From the IMG/VR virus record IMGVR_UViG_3300029449_000009, positions 1-37,100 of that record: 37,100 bases of DNA, one strand, 5' to 3'. The notes beneath the pieces are model-generated. The model was not told the DNA's origin. It was given only the letters and a program-made list of their open reading frames with translations, and searched no databases. Position 1 is the stretch's first letter. Each line of letters starts with the position of its first letter. Origin of the DNA: a virus. This document shows positions 29,143-37,100 of the stretch, piece by piece. The translations under genes were made by a program, and so were the position numbers.

Positions 29143-29520
29143 TTACACCTCTATAAAATTCATTTGAACAGAAGTCCTATAAGTTATTGTGAAATCATTT
29201 CCGTTCATCATTGTTGCTTTTCCTTCAAGAGGTCCTGCGTAAACTGTTTTTTCTACCCTATCGTTGTTGTTATCTGTAAATCTTAACAAAAAGCTATCTT
29301 CATCATAAAGTGATTGCAAAAATTCCATATCAGCAGCGTTTAAAACGCTCCAACCACAAAAAACCTTTGCCCTGTTTCGTCTTATTATTTCTCTTATAAG
29401 TTCTCCATTTGCATTTATGTAAGAGTTTTCTAAATTTGTATAAGTTGTTGCATAGTTATCTTGGTCCGGATTTGGCAAATCTACCCAAGCACTATTTATA
29501 TAAGCTTGTAATAAAGCCAT
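29143..29520 (-). CDS. Distal tail-type protein (DUF6711-like)
   Basis: A 125-residue protein with YINSAWVDLPNPDQDNY, then CGWSVLNAADMEFLQSLYD and TITYRTSVQMNFIEV. It follows the tape measure by two bases, where small distal-tail or tail-adaptor proteins usually lie. Family pattern is DUF6711-like. No enzyme motif. Confidence 0.7.
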   Translation of the reverse strand: MALLQAYINSAWVDLPNPDQDNYATTYTNLENSYINANGELIREIIRRNRAKVFCGWSVLNAADMEFLQSLYDEDSFLLRFTDNNNDRVEKTVYAGPLEGKATMMNGNDFTITYRTSVQMNFIEV

Positions 29521-29522
29521 TT

Positions 29523-31517
29523 TTATCTACCTCCCAAAACTGAAACGCCTAATCTTTGACCCTCTTTTTGAAAGTCGTTGAAAGTAGCCCTTGCTAGTTC
29601 TCTTCCGTTTACTGTTAATACCGCGTTTTGACTTCCTAGTCCGGAACCACTTATTCCTTGAACTATGGCAGTTGCTAATTTATTGTAATCTATAGAAGCT
29701 CCGCCAATTTGATTATTTGGTATAATTGTTCCTGCTGTTTTTGGAACAAACAATTCCGGTCCTTGTTCTCCTACAAGAGAAATTTTGTTTATTGGAGGTT
29801 CTCCGCCATTAGCAAATCTTCCGCCTGCTCCTAAAAGACCAGTTCCGCCTCCAAAACTGCTCAACGATGTTATTTTGTTTATTAGACCCAGAGCTTTTGA
29901 TAATTTGCTGTATAATCCTTCAACCCAAGTATAAAACTTACTTCCGCTTATCTTTGTCCATAATGATGTTAACCATTGTCCAAACTTTGTATCTGCTAGA
30001 AGTTTGCTAAATTCTTTTGTGATCCAGTATCCAAGATTTGTCATTGTTTGCCAAAAATTACTTCCTTTTATTTGGTCCCACCATTCTGTTACTGGTATCC
30101 AAACTTTATCTCTTAAAAAAGCATAGGTTTTATAAGATAAGTCGCCCCAAAAACTATACCATTTTGTTTCTTCAAACCAATCAAAAAACTTATCCATACT
30201 TGACTCTGGCATTTCCAAATTTTCCAAAAGTTCGTTTGAAAGTCCAACCGCTGTTGTTAAATCTGTTAAGTCTATATCTCCAATTAAAGATTGACCCAAA
30301 CCAGTCCCCTCTAAATTCATTATTTCGTCAAGCGGAGTTAATGAACGAGTTGCTTTGTCTAGGTCGTCGACATTATCGGTTAGGTCGCTTACGCTATTAG
30401 CAGCACTCCCAGCTGATATTGCTGTATCATCAAGAACATTGTTTGTTTTTTGTGAATTTCCTAATGCTCTTTTAACTGCGTATCCAAACAAAGCCAAGGC
30501 TCCAACTATTAAAGTTATTTGCCAAAATGCTATTTGAATAGCTCCGCCAAGCAATACAACTTGTTTAGTTAAAATGCTAGTCATAAATGCTCCCGCAGCC
30601 TGAGCTTTTGTTAAAGCCCATAATGCAACATTTCCTATAATTAAACCTTTTATAAATGATTGTAACCTTGGATCTAACGCTTGGTAGCCAGCGACAACAT
30701 TATATATGGCATTACTTACGCCTGTAAGGATGCTTATCACGCCGTTTAAGGCCGGTATAAGAGCTTGTCCTAATAATATTAAAGTTTTACCAAAAGATGC
30801 TTGTAGCTCTTCCCAGCGCAGTTTAACGAGGCGCATTTGATTAGCCATACTATCGCTTGTTTTAGCAAAATCTCCTTGTGCGTCTTGAGTTACACTTAAA
30901 AGATAGTTATATCTTAATATTGCCTTATTTGCTTCGCTCATACTATTATATGAAGCCTCTATGCCTTGGCTTAAAGCGTAGGCCTCTAAATTTGCTACAC
31001 TTAAGTTTATACCAAGTTGTTTAAGTGGTTCCGTTTCCCCACTTATTCCAGAACGGATCTTATTGAAAGCCGTCTCTGTATCTAGGTTATAGAACGATGC
31101 TAAATCTCCTGCTAATCCAACAAGACTGGTAGACATTTGCAAAACTGCCGTGTCGCTTAATCCCATTGACTTTGTCATTGCTCCAATAGTTCCAGCAAAC
31201 TTTTTGGCTGATAATTCACTTAATCCGTAACTATCTGATGCTGTTTGTGCAAACACCTCTATTGCCTTAACATTTTCACCAAAGGTTGTATCTATAACGT
31301 TTTGCACTTCATATAGGCTAGACGCTATATCTAAACTAGCTTTAGAAAATCTTATTAAAGCTGTGATACTAAACGCCATTGCAATAGTTCTGCCAAGCAT
31401 TTTAAATGTTGAATTGAGTGTTTTTGCCTTGTTATCGGCCGTTTGTAATTGTGAATTGTATTCTGTATTATCTAATTGTAAAGATAGGAATACGCTTCCT
31501 ATATTTTCTCCTGTCAT
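29523..31517 (-). CDS. Tail tape measure protein
   Basis: This 664-residue protein sets tail length and passes with DNA into the host. The N-terminal 250 residues are helical with SLQLDNTEYNSQLQTADNKA and the family block GLAGDLASFYNLDTETAFNK; membrane-like segments (FWQITLIVGALALFGYAV and around) lie near 330-350. A C-terminal tail (KISLVGEQGPELFVPKTAGT, the common GExGPE motif, then IVQGISGSG) ends it. Length is short, so the tail should be short to medium. The ATG overlaps the chaperone extension stop. Confidence 0.93.
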   Translation of the reverse strand: MTGENIGSVFLSLQLDNTEYNSQLQTADNKAKTLNSTFKMLGRTIAMAFSITALIRFSKASLDIASSLYEVQNVIDTTFGENVKAIEVFAQTASDSYGLSELSAKKFAGTIGAMTKSMGLSDTAVLQMSTSLVGLAGDLASFYNLDTETAFNKIRSGISGETEPLKQLGINLSVANLEAYALSQGIEASYNSMSEANKAILRYNYLLSVTQDAQGDFAKTSDSMANQMRLVKLRWEELQASFGKTLILLGQALIPALNGVISILTGVSNAIYNVVAGYQALDPRLQSFIKGLIIGNVALWALTKAQAAGAFMTSILTKQVVLLGGAIQIAFWQITLIVGALALFGYAVKRALGNSQKTNNVLDDTAISAGSAANSVSDLTDNVDDLDKATRSLTPLDEIMNLEGTGLGQSLIGDIDLTDLTTAVGLSNELLENLEMPESSMDKFFDWFEETKWYSFWGDLSYKTYAFLRDKVWIPVTEWWDQIKGSNFWQTMTNLGYWITKEFSKLLADTKFGQWLTSLWTKISGSKFYTWVEGLYSKLSKALGLINKITSLSSFGGGTGLLGAGGRFANGGEPPINKISLVGEQGPELFVPKTAGTIIPNNQIGGASIDYNKLATAIVQGISGSGLGSQNAVLTVNGRELARATFNDFQKEGQRLGVSVLGGR

Positions 31518-31837
31518 TTTTTGTTTCCTTTCCCTCCGAACGCTCTACGGGCGAAACTATTAAACTCATCAGCAGACTTTAAGTCCTTGCCTTTATTTAA
31601 TTGTCTTTCTCGTTGCCTACGGAATTGTTTTTCTTGCTCGCTTAGTTGGTCTAAAGGGGCAGTCATAATCTTCGATATAATCCCTAGAGGAGTATCTTTC
31701 CCGATATGCGGTAGATATATAGTGTTGAAGTCTTTTGCTCTCATATTGGCAATATCCACATCACCAAAGGTAGCTTTTATGCTTGCAACTATAATATACC
31801 AGTCTTCCTCTATGTCATATACCTTATTTTTGACTGG
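31514..31837 (-). CDS. Tail assembly chaperone extension (Gp15-like), probably made by frameshift
   Basis: The frame is open from 31843 and encodes KNKVYDIEEDWYIIVAS, then DIANMRAKDFNTIYLPHI and DTPLGIISKIM, like Gp15/gpT extensions. A GTG at 31759 could start an 81-residue version, but the conserved YDIEEDWYIIVAS part lies upstream of it and has no start. It is in the +1 (or -2) frame of the first chaperone gene, whose stop overlaps. This is the G and G-T arrangement of tailed phages. The fusion guides tape-measure assembly. Confidence 0.75.
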   Translation of the reverse strand, partial: PVKNKVYDIEEDWYIIVASIKATFGDVDIANMRAKDFNTIYLPHIGKDTPLGIISKIMTAPLDQLSEQEKQFRRQRERQLNKGKDLKSADEFNSFARRAFGGKGNKK

Positions 31838-31840
31838 GAA
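31824..31840 (-). promoter_or_regulatory. Probable programmed frameshift site
   Basis: Frame 0 reads ATT CCC AGT CAA AAA TAA. The second frame opens just upstream (its previous stop is at 31844-31846). A tRNA-Pro slip from CCC to CCA (31838-31835) would give +1; five A residues (31827-31831) before the stop would permit a -2 slip of Lys AAA. Both reach the extension frame, and the stop in frame 0 could favour pausing. Which one is used is not known. Confidence 0.6.
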
Positions 31841-32147
31841 TTTTCATCGACTTTTTAATATCTTCTTTTGATACTCCAGACCATTCGGCCATAATTTCCA
31901 ATGCTATATCGTTATATGCTTTAGCTGGTAAATCCAACTCCATAAACTCATCATATTTATCACCGAAAGCGTATTTAAACATTGCTTTTGTTACAGCTTC
32001 TTCGCCCTTTTTTTCTTCAACTATCTTTCTGATTTCAGCTTGGCATAATTGATATGTCTTGTTGCCTCCATCAACTTTAAATTCTTTTTCTTTAAATGTG
32101 AATGTTAAACCTTCATCAAAATATGTTTGTAAATCTATTTTACCCAT
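31824..32147 (-). CDS. Tail assembly chaperone (gpG-like)
   Basis: A 107-residue, highly helical acidic protein (KIDLQTYFDEGLTFTFKEKE, then ICLAEIRKIV-like helix and LEIMAEWSGVSKEDIKKSM) between the tail-tube gene and the tape measure. It is the usual frame-0 product that, with its longer frameshifted form, keeps the tape measure unfolded until tail assembly. Confidence 0.8.
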   Translation of the reverse strand: MGKIDLQTYFDEGLTFTFKEKEFKVDGGNKTYQLCQAEIRKIVEEKKGEEAVTKAMFKYAFGDKYDEFMELDLPAKAYNDIALEIMAEWSGVSKEDIKKSMKIPSQK

Positions 32148-32175
32148 TTTAATCTCTCCTTCGATTTTTTAAAAA

Positions 32176-32219
32176 ATAAAAATAAAAGTGCCAATCTAAA
32201 TATTATTTGACTGACACTT
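32176..32219 (-). terminator. Rho-independent terminator after the tail-tube gene
   Basis: On the minus strand AAGTGTCAGTC (32219-32209) and GATTGGCACTT (32196-32186) form an eleven-pair stem with two wobbles and a 12-base loop, followed by U-rich sequence. It would end part of the head-tail transcript after the abundant tail-tube gene, and read-through must supply tape measure and lysis genes. Hence it is probably leaky. Confidence 0.8.
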
Positions 32220-32231
32220 TAAGTGTTCTAA

Positions 32232-32657
32232 TTAAGCACTAAAATCCCCAGTAAATGTTGGCACTCTATTTGATAAGCAACTAAATTCAAGTTGTCCTAC
32301 ATCAAGAGAAGCTCCGCCTCCGTAAGAAGTTACATTTACTACACAAGCCATAGAAAGTATATCTCCATTTGGCCAAGTGATTCTAATATTAGTATTTGCT
32401 CCTGTTCCAATTTCATCAACTAAGCTAGTGATATAATCATTTCCAGTATCTCCTTCAATTCTTTTACCACTAAAAGCAAGTTCGATATCTTTTCCAGTTA
32501 GTAAACGAGATTTCCATCCGTCATAACCAAATTCGTTCCAGTCCCTTACTTCTCCATTGATGTTAATTGCAACTGATTCAAGTCCACCAATAGCAACATA
32601 GGTTTCCCCAGTGTTATTGATTTCAACAGTTAATTCGTGAACTGCATAAGCAGCCAT
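32232..32657 (-). CDS. Major tail (tube) protein
   Basis: A 141-residue beta-rich protein (YAVHELTVEINNTGETYVAI, LAFSGKRIEGDTGND, VTSYGGGASLDVGQLEFSC). The size, position before the chaperones, and the strong terminator after it fit the tail tube monomer, which is needed in large numbers. Confidence 0.8.
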   Translation of the reverse strand: MAAYAVHELTVEINNTGETYVAIGGLESVAININGEVRDWNEFGYDGWKSRLLTGKDIELAFSGKRIEGDTGNDYITSLVDEIGTGANTNIRITWPNGDILSMACVVNVTSYGGGASLDVGQLEFSCLSNRVPTFTGDFSA

Positions 32658-32673
32658 ATTAACACCTCTTTCC

Positions 32674-33078
32674 TTATGTATTTATTTTGAATAGATAATT
32701 AAGCACAAATTCGTGATTATCGTCTCTAGTTCCCATATATAATGGTTGTCCGCTTATATTTCTAAAATTCCAAAAGGTATAATCACCTTCTGTAAATCTA
32801 TCTGTTAGTCTAATTAAATCTTGAATTTCTTTAGCCTTTTCATAAGCAGTATTATAACTACTAGACCATCTCACTAAAATTGTAAGTCCCAATTCTTCAT
32901 ACTCTTCCGAAATTCCAATATTTCTTACTTCAGTAACTGTTGCATCGCTATATAGTCCTATACATTGTGTTTTAGATAAGTCTATTTGACCAATGTAAAT
33001 TTGATTAAGAGTTTCATTTGTAGTATTAAATACCGCTATGTCATTATCGTTAAGAAATTGTGCTATTGCATTAAACAT
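32674..33078 (-). CDS. Tail completion/terminator protein (Minor_capsid_3-like)
   Basis: A 134-residue protein (FNAIAQFLNDNDIAVFNTTN, YIGQIDLSKTQCIGLYSD, then ILVRWSSSYNTAYEKAKEIQ), matching the Minor_capsid_3 pattern. In this position such proteins cap the tail end that joins the head. Confidence 0.75.
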   Translation of the reverse strand: MFNAIAQFLNDNDIAVFNTTNETLNQIYIGQIDLSKTQCIGLYSDATVTEVRNIGISEEYEELGLTILVRWSSSYNTAYEKAKEIQDLIRLTDRFTEGDYTFWNFRNISGQPLYMGTRDDNHEFVLNYLFKINT

Positions 33079-33079
33079 A

Positions 33080-33421
33080 TCATATTGCCCCTCTCATATT
33101 TTTAACGAATGCTTTTTGTATCCATTGTTTTTTACCGCCTGTAACCCAATCTTTGGCCCATTCCCCTTTTCTATTGTTTCTGAAGTTATATTCTGGATGC
33201 AAATATAATCTTCTAGCATAAGGCGTATTCCACGATATACCAGAAATTAACTCTTCTGGAGTTGCTAATATAACTGTTGCACTTCTTTCAAGTGTTCCAA
33301 TATGGTAAGGAACTACACGAGCTTGATTGATATTACTTATGGTGTCATTTGATGTTTTATTTAAAGCAAACGCTAATTTTCTATTTACATTGTATAAACC
33401 TTGTTGGTTCCATTTAATCAT
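33080..33421 (-). CDS. Head-tail joining protein (Minor_capsid_2-like)
   Basis: A 113-residue protein with VVPYHIGTLERSATV and the strongly conserved PYARRLYLHPEYNFR block of the Minor_capsid_2 family. It overlaps the gene before by four bases. It probably acts in head-tail joining. Confidence 0.82.
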   Translation of the reverse strand: MIKWNQQGLYNVNRKLAFALNKTSNDTISNINQARVVPYHIGTLERSATVILATPEELISGISWNTPYARRLYLHPEYNFRNNRKGEWAKDWVTGGKKQWIQKAFVKNMRGAI

Positions 33422-33723
33422 TTAAACCAAACCTTAGTATATTCTATATTTCCGTTTTCAAGTCTAAATTCTCGTTTTTTAACTACTTCGAACGATTTAC
33501 TATCGTATGAAATTTTATCTCCAACCGCTAGCGGCAGACTTCCTTGTTTATAAAATAAACCATTACAATCTATACCAACGCCGTCTTTTCCAACTATTTT
33601 TGTATATCCATATTGCATACGAACATACAAAACCTGTGATGAGTCAACAGACATTCCATCGTAAGTCTTTGTTATAGTATTTAAAGTTATTGGAGTTACA
33701 TCCCACGCTTTAGGGTAAATCAT
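33418..33723 (-). CDS. Head closure protein (Minor_capsid_1-like)
   Basis: A 101-residue beta-rich protein (YPKAWDVTPITLNTITKTYD, KISYDSKSFEVVKKREFRLE). It matches the size and position of head-closure proteins. Overlaps the connector gene by four bases. Confidence 0.75.
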   Translation of the reverse strand: MIYPKAWDVTPITLNTITKTYDGMSVDSSQVLYVRMQYGYTKIVGKDGVGIDCNGLFYKQGSLPLAVGDKISYDSKSFEVVKKREFRLENGNIEYTKVWFK

Positions 33724-34127
33724 TGGTTATACCAATATCCGCGTCTTGAAGAATAGCTTAATGATTTGTTAGTTAGGCCTGTTTTATTCAAAAAAGCTTT
33801 AGTTCTAGCACTCATTCTGTCTAATACTTCGTTAGCACTTTGTTCTACGCTAAGATCACCTAAGCTAATTTTACGATTATCATCTATTATAGATGTCGAA
33901 TCGCCATAGTCGTTAAGCGTTTGGGCGTGACTACAAACAGCATTTTTAATTTGCGTTTGTTGGAATGTAGTTAAATCACTAAAAGTAACAATTCTATCGA
34001 ATGTTGCAGTATCTACATCTAGCGAAGCAAGCTCCGCTAACTCATCAAAATCATCTTCATCTGATATATCAGTTCCACCATAGGTTGCGTAATAAGTATC
34101 AAAATCATCTGTATCAATATATGCCAT
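33720..34127 (-). CDS. Head-tail connector protein (gp6/YqbG-like)
   Basis: A 135-residue, acidic helical protein (ADIDTDDFDTYYATYGG-like start, DRIVTFSDLTTFQQTQIKNA, CSHAQTLNDYGDS). It is similar in layout to SPP1 gp15/HK97 gp6-type connectors that dock under the portal. Confidence 0.78.
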   Translation of the reverse strand: MAYIDTDDFDTYYATYGGTDISDEDDFDELAELASLDVDTATFDRIVTFSDLTTFQQTQIKNAVCSHAQTLNDYGDSTSIIDDNRKISLGDLSVEQSANEVLDRMSARTKAFLNKTGLTNKSLSYSSRRGYWYNQ

Positions 34128-34130
34128 ATA

Positions 34131-34304
34131 CTACACCTCTTTCTTTTTCTTTGTTACCTTTTTCTTTTCTGTTACTGTTTCCGTTTTTGGTTCTTCTTCG
34201 TTAAATTCTGTTAAATAGCGTTTAGGGTTGGCTTTCCATTTTTTAGCCAACCACACGCTATCAGTGTTTAGAATTTCTTTGGTTACTTTATCTTTAACCC
34301 TCAT
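34131..34304 (-). CDS. Small Lys/Glu-rich protein between capsid and connector genes
   Basis: A 57-residue frame, from ATG at 34304, begins MRVKDKVTKEILNTDSVW and ends KVTKKKKEV. Small proteins like this are frequent just after the major capsid gene in Firmicutes phages and may decorate the head or be structural accessories. No closer function can be given. Confidence 0.6.
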   Translation of the reverse strand: MRVKDKVTKEILNTDSVWLAKKWKANPKRYLTEFNEEEPKTETVTEKKKVTKKKKEV

Positions 34305-34318
34305 CTAATCACCCCTTG

Positions 34319-35170
34319 TTATGCTGAATATTCTGTTCCAGTATAAACAATCATATCTTCTGCCACTGCTTTTGTTCCATAAGAATAGAACAATTCAATA
34401 GACCAGTCGTTTGATAGAGGAATTTTTTCTAGTTGGTAAGGATCGCTCATAACAGGTTGTGCTACTGCTCCTTCTCCCATAACCATAAAGTCAACTCCGC
34501 TAGGAAGGTAATTTGATTTGAACGCTCTAACTCCGTGGAAGTTACCAACTTCTCCTGCTGCTGTATTGATGTTTGCGTTGTAAGCATCATCAATATCATT
34601 TCTTAAGTCAGAGTATTTCGCTACTGAAAGGATAACGGAAATCATATCTCTATCCATTCCATCAACATAATCGTTGTCTAGAGTTTCAAGTTCTACGATT
34701 GCTTCTTCAACTTCTAATGCAGTAGTAGTTGCTTCTTCAGATGGTGAGAAATAAGTCCCTTCTTGGTATGCTTCTGTGAAGAACGCTCTTTCAAGTTCTC
34801 TTTTCATGGATTGTTGATGGTTGTTTTGTCTACGAGTTACAAGTCCAACAACTCCATCTAATGTAAGGTCTTTCTTTGCGATTTCTTCGATAATTTCTTT
34901 GTCAGTATCAATGTTTACAGTTATTTCTGCTCTTTGGATTGCATCTCCTGCTCCAGCGGTTCTTGCAGTTCCATAATCTTGTGAAGCACTGTTAACAAAT
35001 CTCTTTACAACAACGCTTCCAGCCTCTGGTGTTCCTGAGTAGCTATTATTTTTAAGAATGCTTGAAATTGTGCTAGCTTGCACATTGTCAATAACACCTC
35101 TATATAATTCAGCTAATTTTGCAGTTGCCCCAGCTTCTGTTAACAAACTAAGTGCGTCTGTTCTTGCCAT
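34319..35170 (-). CDS. Major capsid protein
   Basis: A 283-residue protein between scaffold and connector genes. It starts MARTDALSLLTEAGATAKLA, has a beta-rich core (SVVVKRFVNSASQDYGTART, ITVNIDTDKEIIEEIAKKDL), an E-rich helix and a C-terminal SNDWSIELFYSYGTKAVA. The HK97 fold is inferred from size and neighbours. It should be the most abundant virion protein. Confidence 0.87.
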   Translation of the reverse strand: MARTDALSLLTEAGATAKLAELYRGVIDNVQASTISSILKNNSYSGTPEAGSVVVKRFVNSASQDYGTARTAGAGDAIQRAEITVNIDTDKEIIEEIAKKDLTLDGVVGLVTRRQNNHQQSMKRELERAFFTEAYQEGTYFSPSEEATTTALEVEEAIVELETLDNDYVDGMDRDMISVILSVAKYSDLRNDIDDAYNANINTAAGEVGNFHGVRAFKSNYLPSGVDFMVMGEGAVAQPVMSDPYQLEKIPLSNDWSIELFYSYGTKAVAEDMIVYTGTEYSA

Positions 35171-35195
35171 TATATCTTCATCTCCTTATTGTTTT

Positions 35196-35717
35196 TTACC
35201 ACCAAGTATTTTGTTTCTTTGGTGATTCTGTTTTGTCTTGTGGCTCTGTCCCAATTTTAACTGCGGTATCGCCCTTAAAATTTTCGTATTTTGCTATGAC
35301 TTCTGTGAGAGCCGTGTCGAAGTCTACTTCATCAGTTGTTTTGTTTTTAGCTAGTGTAATAACATCATCAACAAATTCTTCCTTGATACCCAAACCTTGA
35401 GCTTTAATTTTAGCGTTTAAGATAAAATTATCGCCTTCTTGTTTAGCCAGCTTTGCCTTTATATCCTGCAATTCATCTTCTTTTTTTTGCAGTTCTGTCT
35501 TATTAGCCTCTTCTTGGTCTTTCATTTGTTTAATGTATTCTTTAGCCTTCTTAGGGTCGTCTATACCAAATTCTTTTTTTAAGTATTCAGCCCTATCTTT
35601 TACCAATAAGTTATTCAAATCAGTATCATCATACTTTTTCTCTGGCTTATTAGTCTCTTGTTCCTTCCCTTCGGTTTTTACTTCTGGTTCTACAGCTTTT
35701 TCTTCTTTAGTTTCCAT
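35196..35717 (-). CDS. Capsid scaffolding protein
   Basis: A 173-residue, very charged helical protein (KVKTEGKEQE-type start, AEYLKKEFGIDDPKKAKEY, ELQKKEDELQDIKAKLAKQE), with an end rich in Lys, Pro and Trp (QNTWW). Typical of scaffolds that direct capsid assembly and then leave. GAAAGGAGTTTTC precedes the ATG. The gap 35718-35801 shows no feature. Confidence 0.83.
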   Translation of the reverse strand: METKEEKAVEPEVKTEGKEQETNKPEKKYDDTDLNNLLVKDRAEYLKKEFGIDDPKKAKEYIKQMKDQEEANKTELQKKEDELQDIKAKLAKQEGDNFILNAKIKAQGLGIKEEFVDDVITLAKNKTTDEVDFDTALTEVIAKYENFKGDTAVKIGTEPQDKTESPKKQNTWW

Positions 35718-35801
35718 TTAAGAAAACTCCTTTCTCCCTATTATAAGTTAGGCAACTATTTTCTCTCTATTGTTTAATGGCACAACAGACCAAGCCATAT
35801 A

Positions 35802-36047
35802 TTATTCAGCATCTACTGCTGGTATAACCTCTTCTAATTCTTCTACTGGTTTTTCTTCGCCAATTTCACATTCATCTGCTTCTACTTCAATATCAGCAGC
35901 AATAATTTCTAAATATAGTATTGGTAGCTTTCCAGCCTCCACTTGAGACACGGAAAATCCAGTAACCAATTTTATTTCTTGGTCGTCTTGATAGATATGT
36001 GTTGATCCTTTTTCACTAACTATCTTTATCTTTGGAAATTTTTTCAT
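35802..36047 (-). CDS. Small acidic protein between Com-like and scaffold genes
   Basis: An 81-residue protein (KKFPKIKIVSEKGSTHIYQD, then an acidic tail ELEEVIPAVDAE) that resembles small head-region accessory proteins. Overlaps the Com-like gene by 32 bases. Function unknown. Confidence 0.65.
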   Translation of the reverse strand: MKKFPKIKIVSEKGSTHIYQDDQEIKLVTGFSVSQVEAGKLPILYLEIIAADIEVEADECEIGEEKPVEELEEVIPAVDAE

Positions 36048-36177
36048 TTTCTCTCTCCTTTATTAGTATTCGTTCAATATATGTTACTTGTTTACATCTT
36101 CGGCACTTTGTTTCAACAGCTCCTGCAAAGTCTCCATAAAACAATAATTGTCCGCATTTACATCTATATGGTTTCAT
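36016..36177 (-). CDS. Com-like zinc finger protein
   Basis: A 53-residue frame begins directly after the minor capsid stop (TAA then ATG at 36177). MKPYRCKCGQLLFYGDFAGA followed by VETKCRRCKQVTYIE gives CxC...CxxC, the pattern of phage Mu Com, a zinc finger that controls translation of the modification gene mom. There is no mom-like gene seen here, so its target may be another mRNA, or it may be structural. Confidence 0.65.
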   Translation of the reverse strand: MKPYRCKCGQLLFYGDFAGAVETKCRRCKQVTYIERILIKERENEKISKDKDS

Positions 36178-37100
36178 TTAATCACCTAATTGCTCTCTTG
36201 TATATTCTCTAACCAAACGACTATCGCTCGCAACCAATTCTCTATTTTTTGATTGCCATTCTTTAACCTTGCTTTTAGTATACAACTTTGTTTGTTTATC
36301 ACTTGCAACGGCATCTCTCTTTTTCCATTTTCTAATCATTCGTTCATTATATCTTTGTTGTTGTTCTTTTTCATATAATTGAGTATCTCTTTCTACCCTT
36401 GGTTCATAATCTTGAACTTCTGGGTCGTAAGGGAATTTATGATGCCGACAGTTAGGGTGAAACAGTCCATTGTTTATTGCCTCTGATAAGCTCTGATACT
36501 CTGTATTATTTTGTCCGCCGAATGTATCATCAAAATATATTTGACCTTGCCAAGGTGCACAAGTTGGAGAACTTCCAGAATATTCGCTAACTTTACATAA
36601 TTCATAACCATATTCTTTATTTCTTAAGGCCGTTGATATTTGAGACGCTTTATTACAAGTTGTCCTTGTTGCCATTTCCATATAACTAGAAACGCTCATT
36701 TTAGATCCGTTAGAATACCTTATTTCTCCTATGCCTTTATCAGCCATTTCTTGTGTTATTGACTTGATACTTTCGTTTAGTGTTTCTGTGCCACTTAAGA
36801 CACCACTAGAAGCCCGTATTACGCTATCATAGTATTTATTAGTGGCGTCGCTAAAAGTGGCTATAACGCCGTTCAAAACGGCCGTAGAGGAGGACTGAAA
36901 TAGGGGGGCAATATTGTTTATATTTGTTTTAAAAAATTGTATTGATGTTCCTACCTTATTTTGGACACTTCCAAGAGCTTTCAGTTCTTGGGCCGTTGCG
37001 TCAGATTCGTTAAAACCCTTTTTAAAGGCATCTTCCAAAACTAACCCCATTTCCTTATTGATTTTTTTGGCCTCTGATATAATTTGCTTTTGATTATTGG
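36178..37100 (-). CDS. Minor capsid protein, C-terminal part, right-hand copy
   Basis: This is the rest of the 362-residue gene whose 5' end is at 1-380. After the overlap the protein has a middle helical part (DATNKYYDSVIRASSGVLSG) and a C-terminal Cys/His set (SSPTCAPWQGQIYFDD, LFHPNCRHHKFPYDP) typical of the phage minor capsid 2 group. In this copy codon 84 encodes Phe, in the left copy Ile. A basic tail (ERMIRKWKKRDAVASDKQTK) could touch DNA. It lies under the portal and is needed for infectivity in related phages. Confidence 0.85.
   Translation of the reverse strand, partial: NNQKQIISEAKKINKEMGLVLEDAFKKGFNESDATAQELKALGSVQNKVGTSIQFFKTNINNIAPLFQSSSTAVLNGVIATFSDATNKYYDSVIRASSGVLSGTETLNESIKSITQEMADKGIGEIRYSNGSKMSVSSYMEMATRTTCNKASQISTALRNKEYGYELCKVSEYSGSSPTCAPWQGQIYFDDTFGGQNNTEYQSLSEAINNGLFHPNCRHHKFPYDPEVQDYEPRVERDTQLYEKEQQQRYNERMIRKWKKRDAVASDKQTKLYTKSKVKEWQSKNRELVASDSRLVREYTREQLGD
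36887..37100. repeat. Terminal overlap, right copy
   Basis: Second copy of bases 1-214, differing at one position (A at 37014). The unit length is thus 36,886 bp. Headful packaging with circular permutation would also give such an overlap. Confidence 0.95.

Noticed and set aside
1-37100. Stop-codon reassignment
   Set aside because: TGA, TAG and TAA all end well-bounded genes (for example at 20800, 7870 and 385).
1-37100. Temperate lifestyle genes
   Set aside because: No integrase, CI-like repressor or att-like repeat was found. The XRE domain at 10698 is part of a phosphoesterase and the AbrB-like gene is not enough.

Overview
The window is one complete genome of a tailed siphovirus-like phage of a low-GC Gram-positive host (Bacillota or a close relative). 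Bases 1-214 recur at 36887-37100 with one substitution. The molecule is therefore circular or circularly permuted, with a unit of about 36,886 bp, opened inside a minor capsid gene. The host is inferred from low GC, AAGGAG-type ribosome sites, sigma-A-type promoters and Firmicutes-phage families (ERF, r1t-type holin, XhlA-like protein, Minor_capsid_1/2/3, Gp15-like chaperone). TGA, TAG and TAA all serve as stops, so the code is standard. Every supported gene is on the minus strand, so the map is best read from right to left. I see no integrase, repressor or excisionase.

Morphogenesis runs from 3575 down to 1, across the circular junction, and on from 37100 to 23774. In order it encodes terminase small and large subunits, portal, minor capsid protein, Com-like zinc finger, scaffold, major capsid, connector and head-closure proteins, tail tube, a tail chaperone pair with a probable frameshift, tape measure, baseplate and fibre proteins, XhlA-like protein, holin and an M15 endolysin. 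A terminator overlaps the endolysin stop, and a probably leaky one follows the tail-tube gene.

The early region (23710 to about 8860) starts at a good promoter beside an AbrB-like gene. It holds short coupled genes, a pentapeptide-repeat protein, a macro-domain protein, a replisome-organiser-like protein, ERF annealase, PD-(D/E)XK nuclease, SSB-like protein, NinB-like protein, two related C5 cytosine methyltransferases with different recognition regions, HNH proteins, a metallophosphoesterase and a RusA resolvase. A tRNA-Leu(UAA), a degenerate tRNA-like gene and a strongly structured unassigned RNA lie at 10009-10402.

Between the early region and the terminase sits a five-gene surface-polysaccharide cassette (3724-8787) behind its own near-consensus promoter. 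It encodes a PseB/FlaA1-type nucleotide-sugar enzyme, a polysaccharide pyruvyl transferase, a FrhB-like flavoprotein without its ferredoxin module, a putative glycosyltransferase and a GT2-GT4 fusion. It looks like a self-contained unit that alters host-surface or virion glycans. This cassette, the structured RNA, a parS-like palindrome in the tail operon, and the shuffled methyltransferase modules are the main points of interest.
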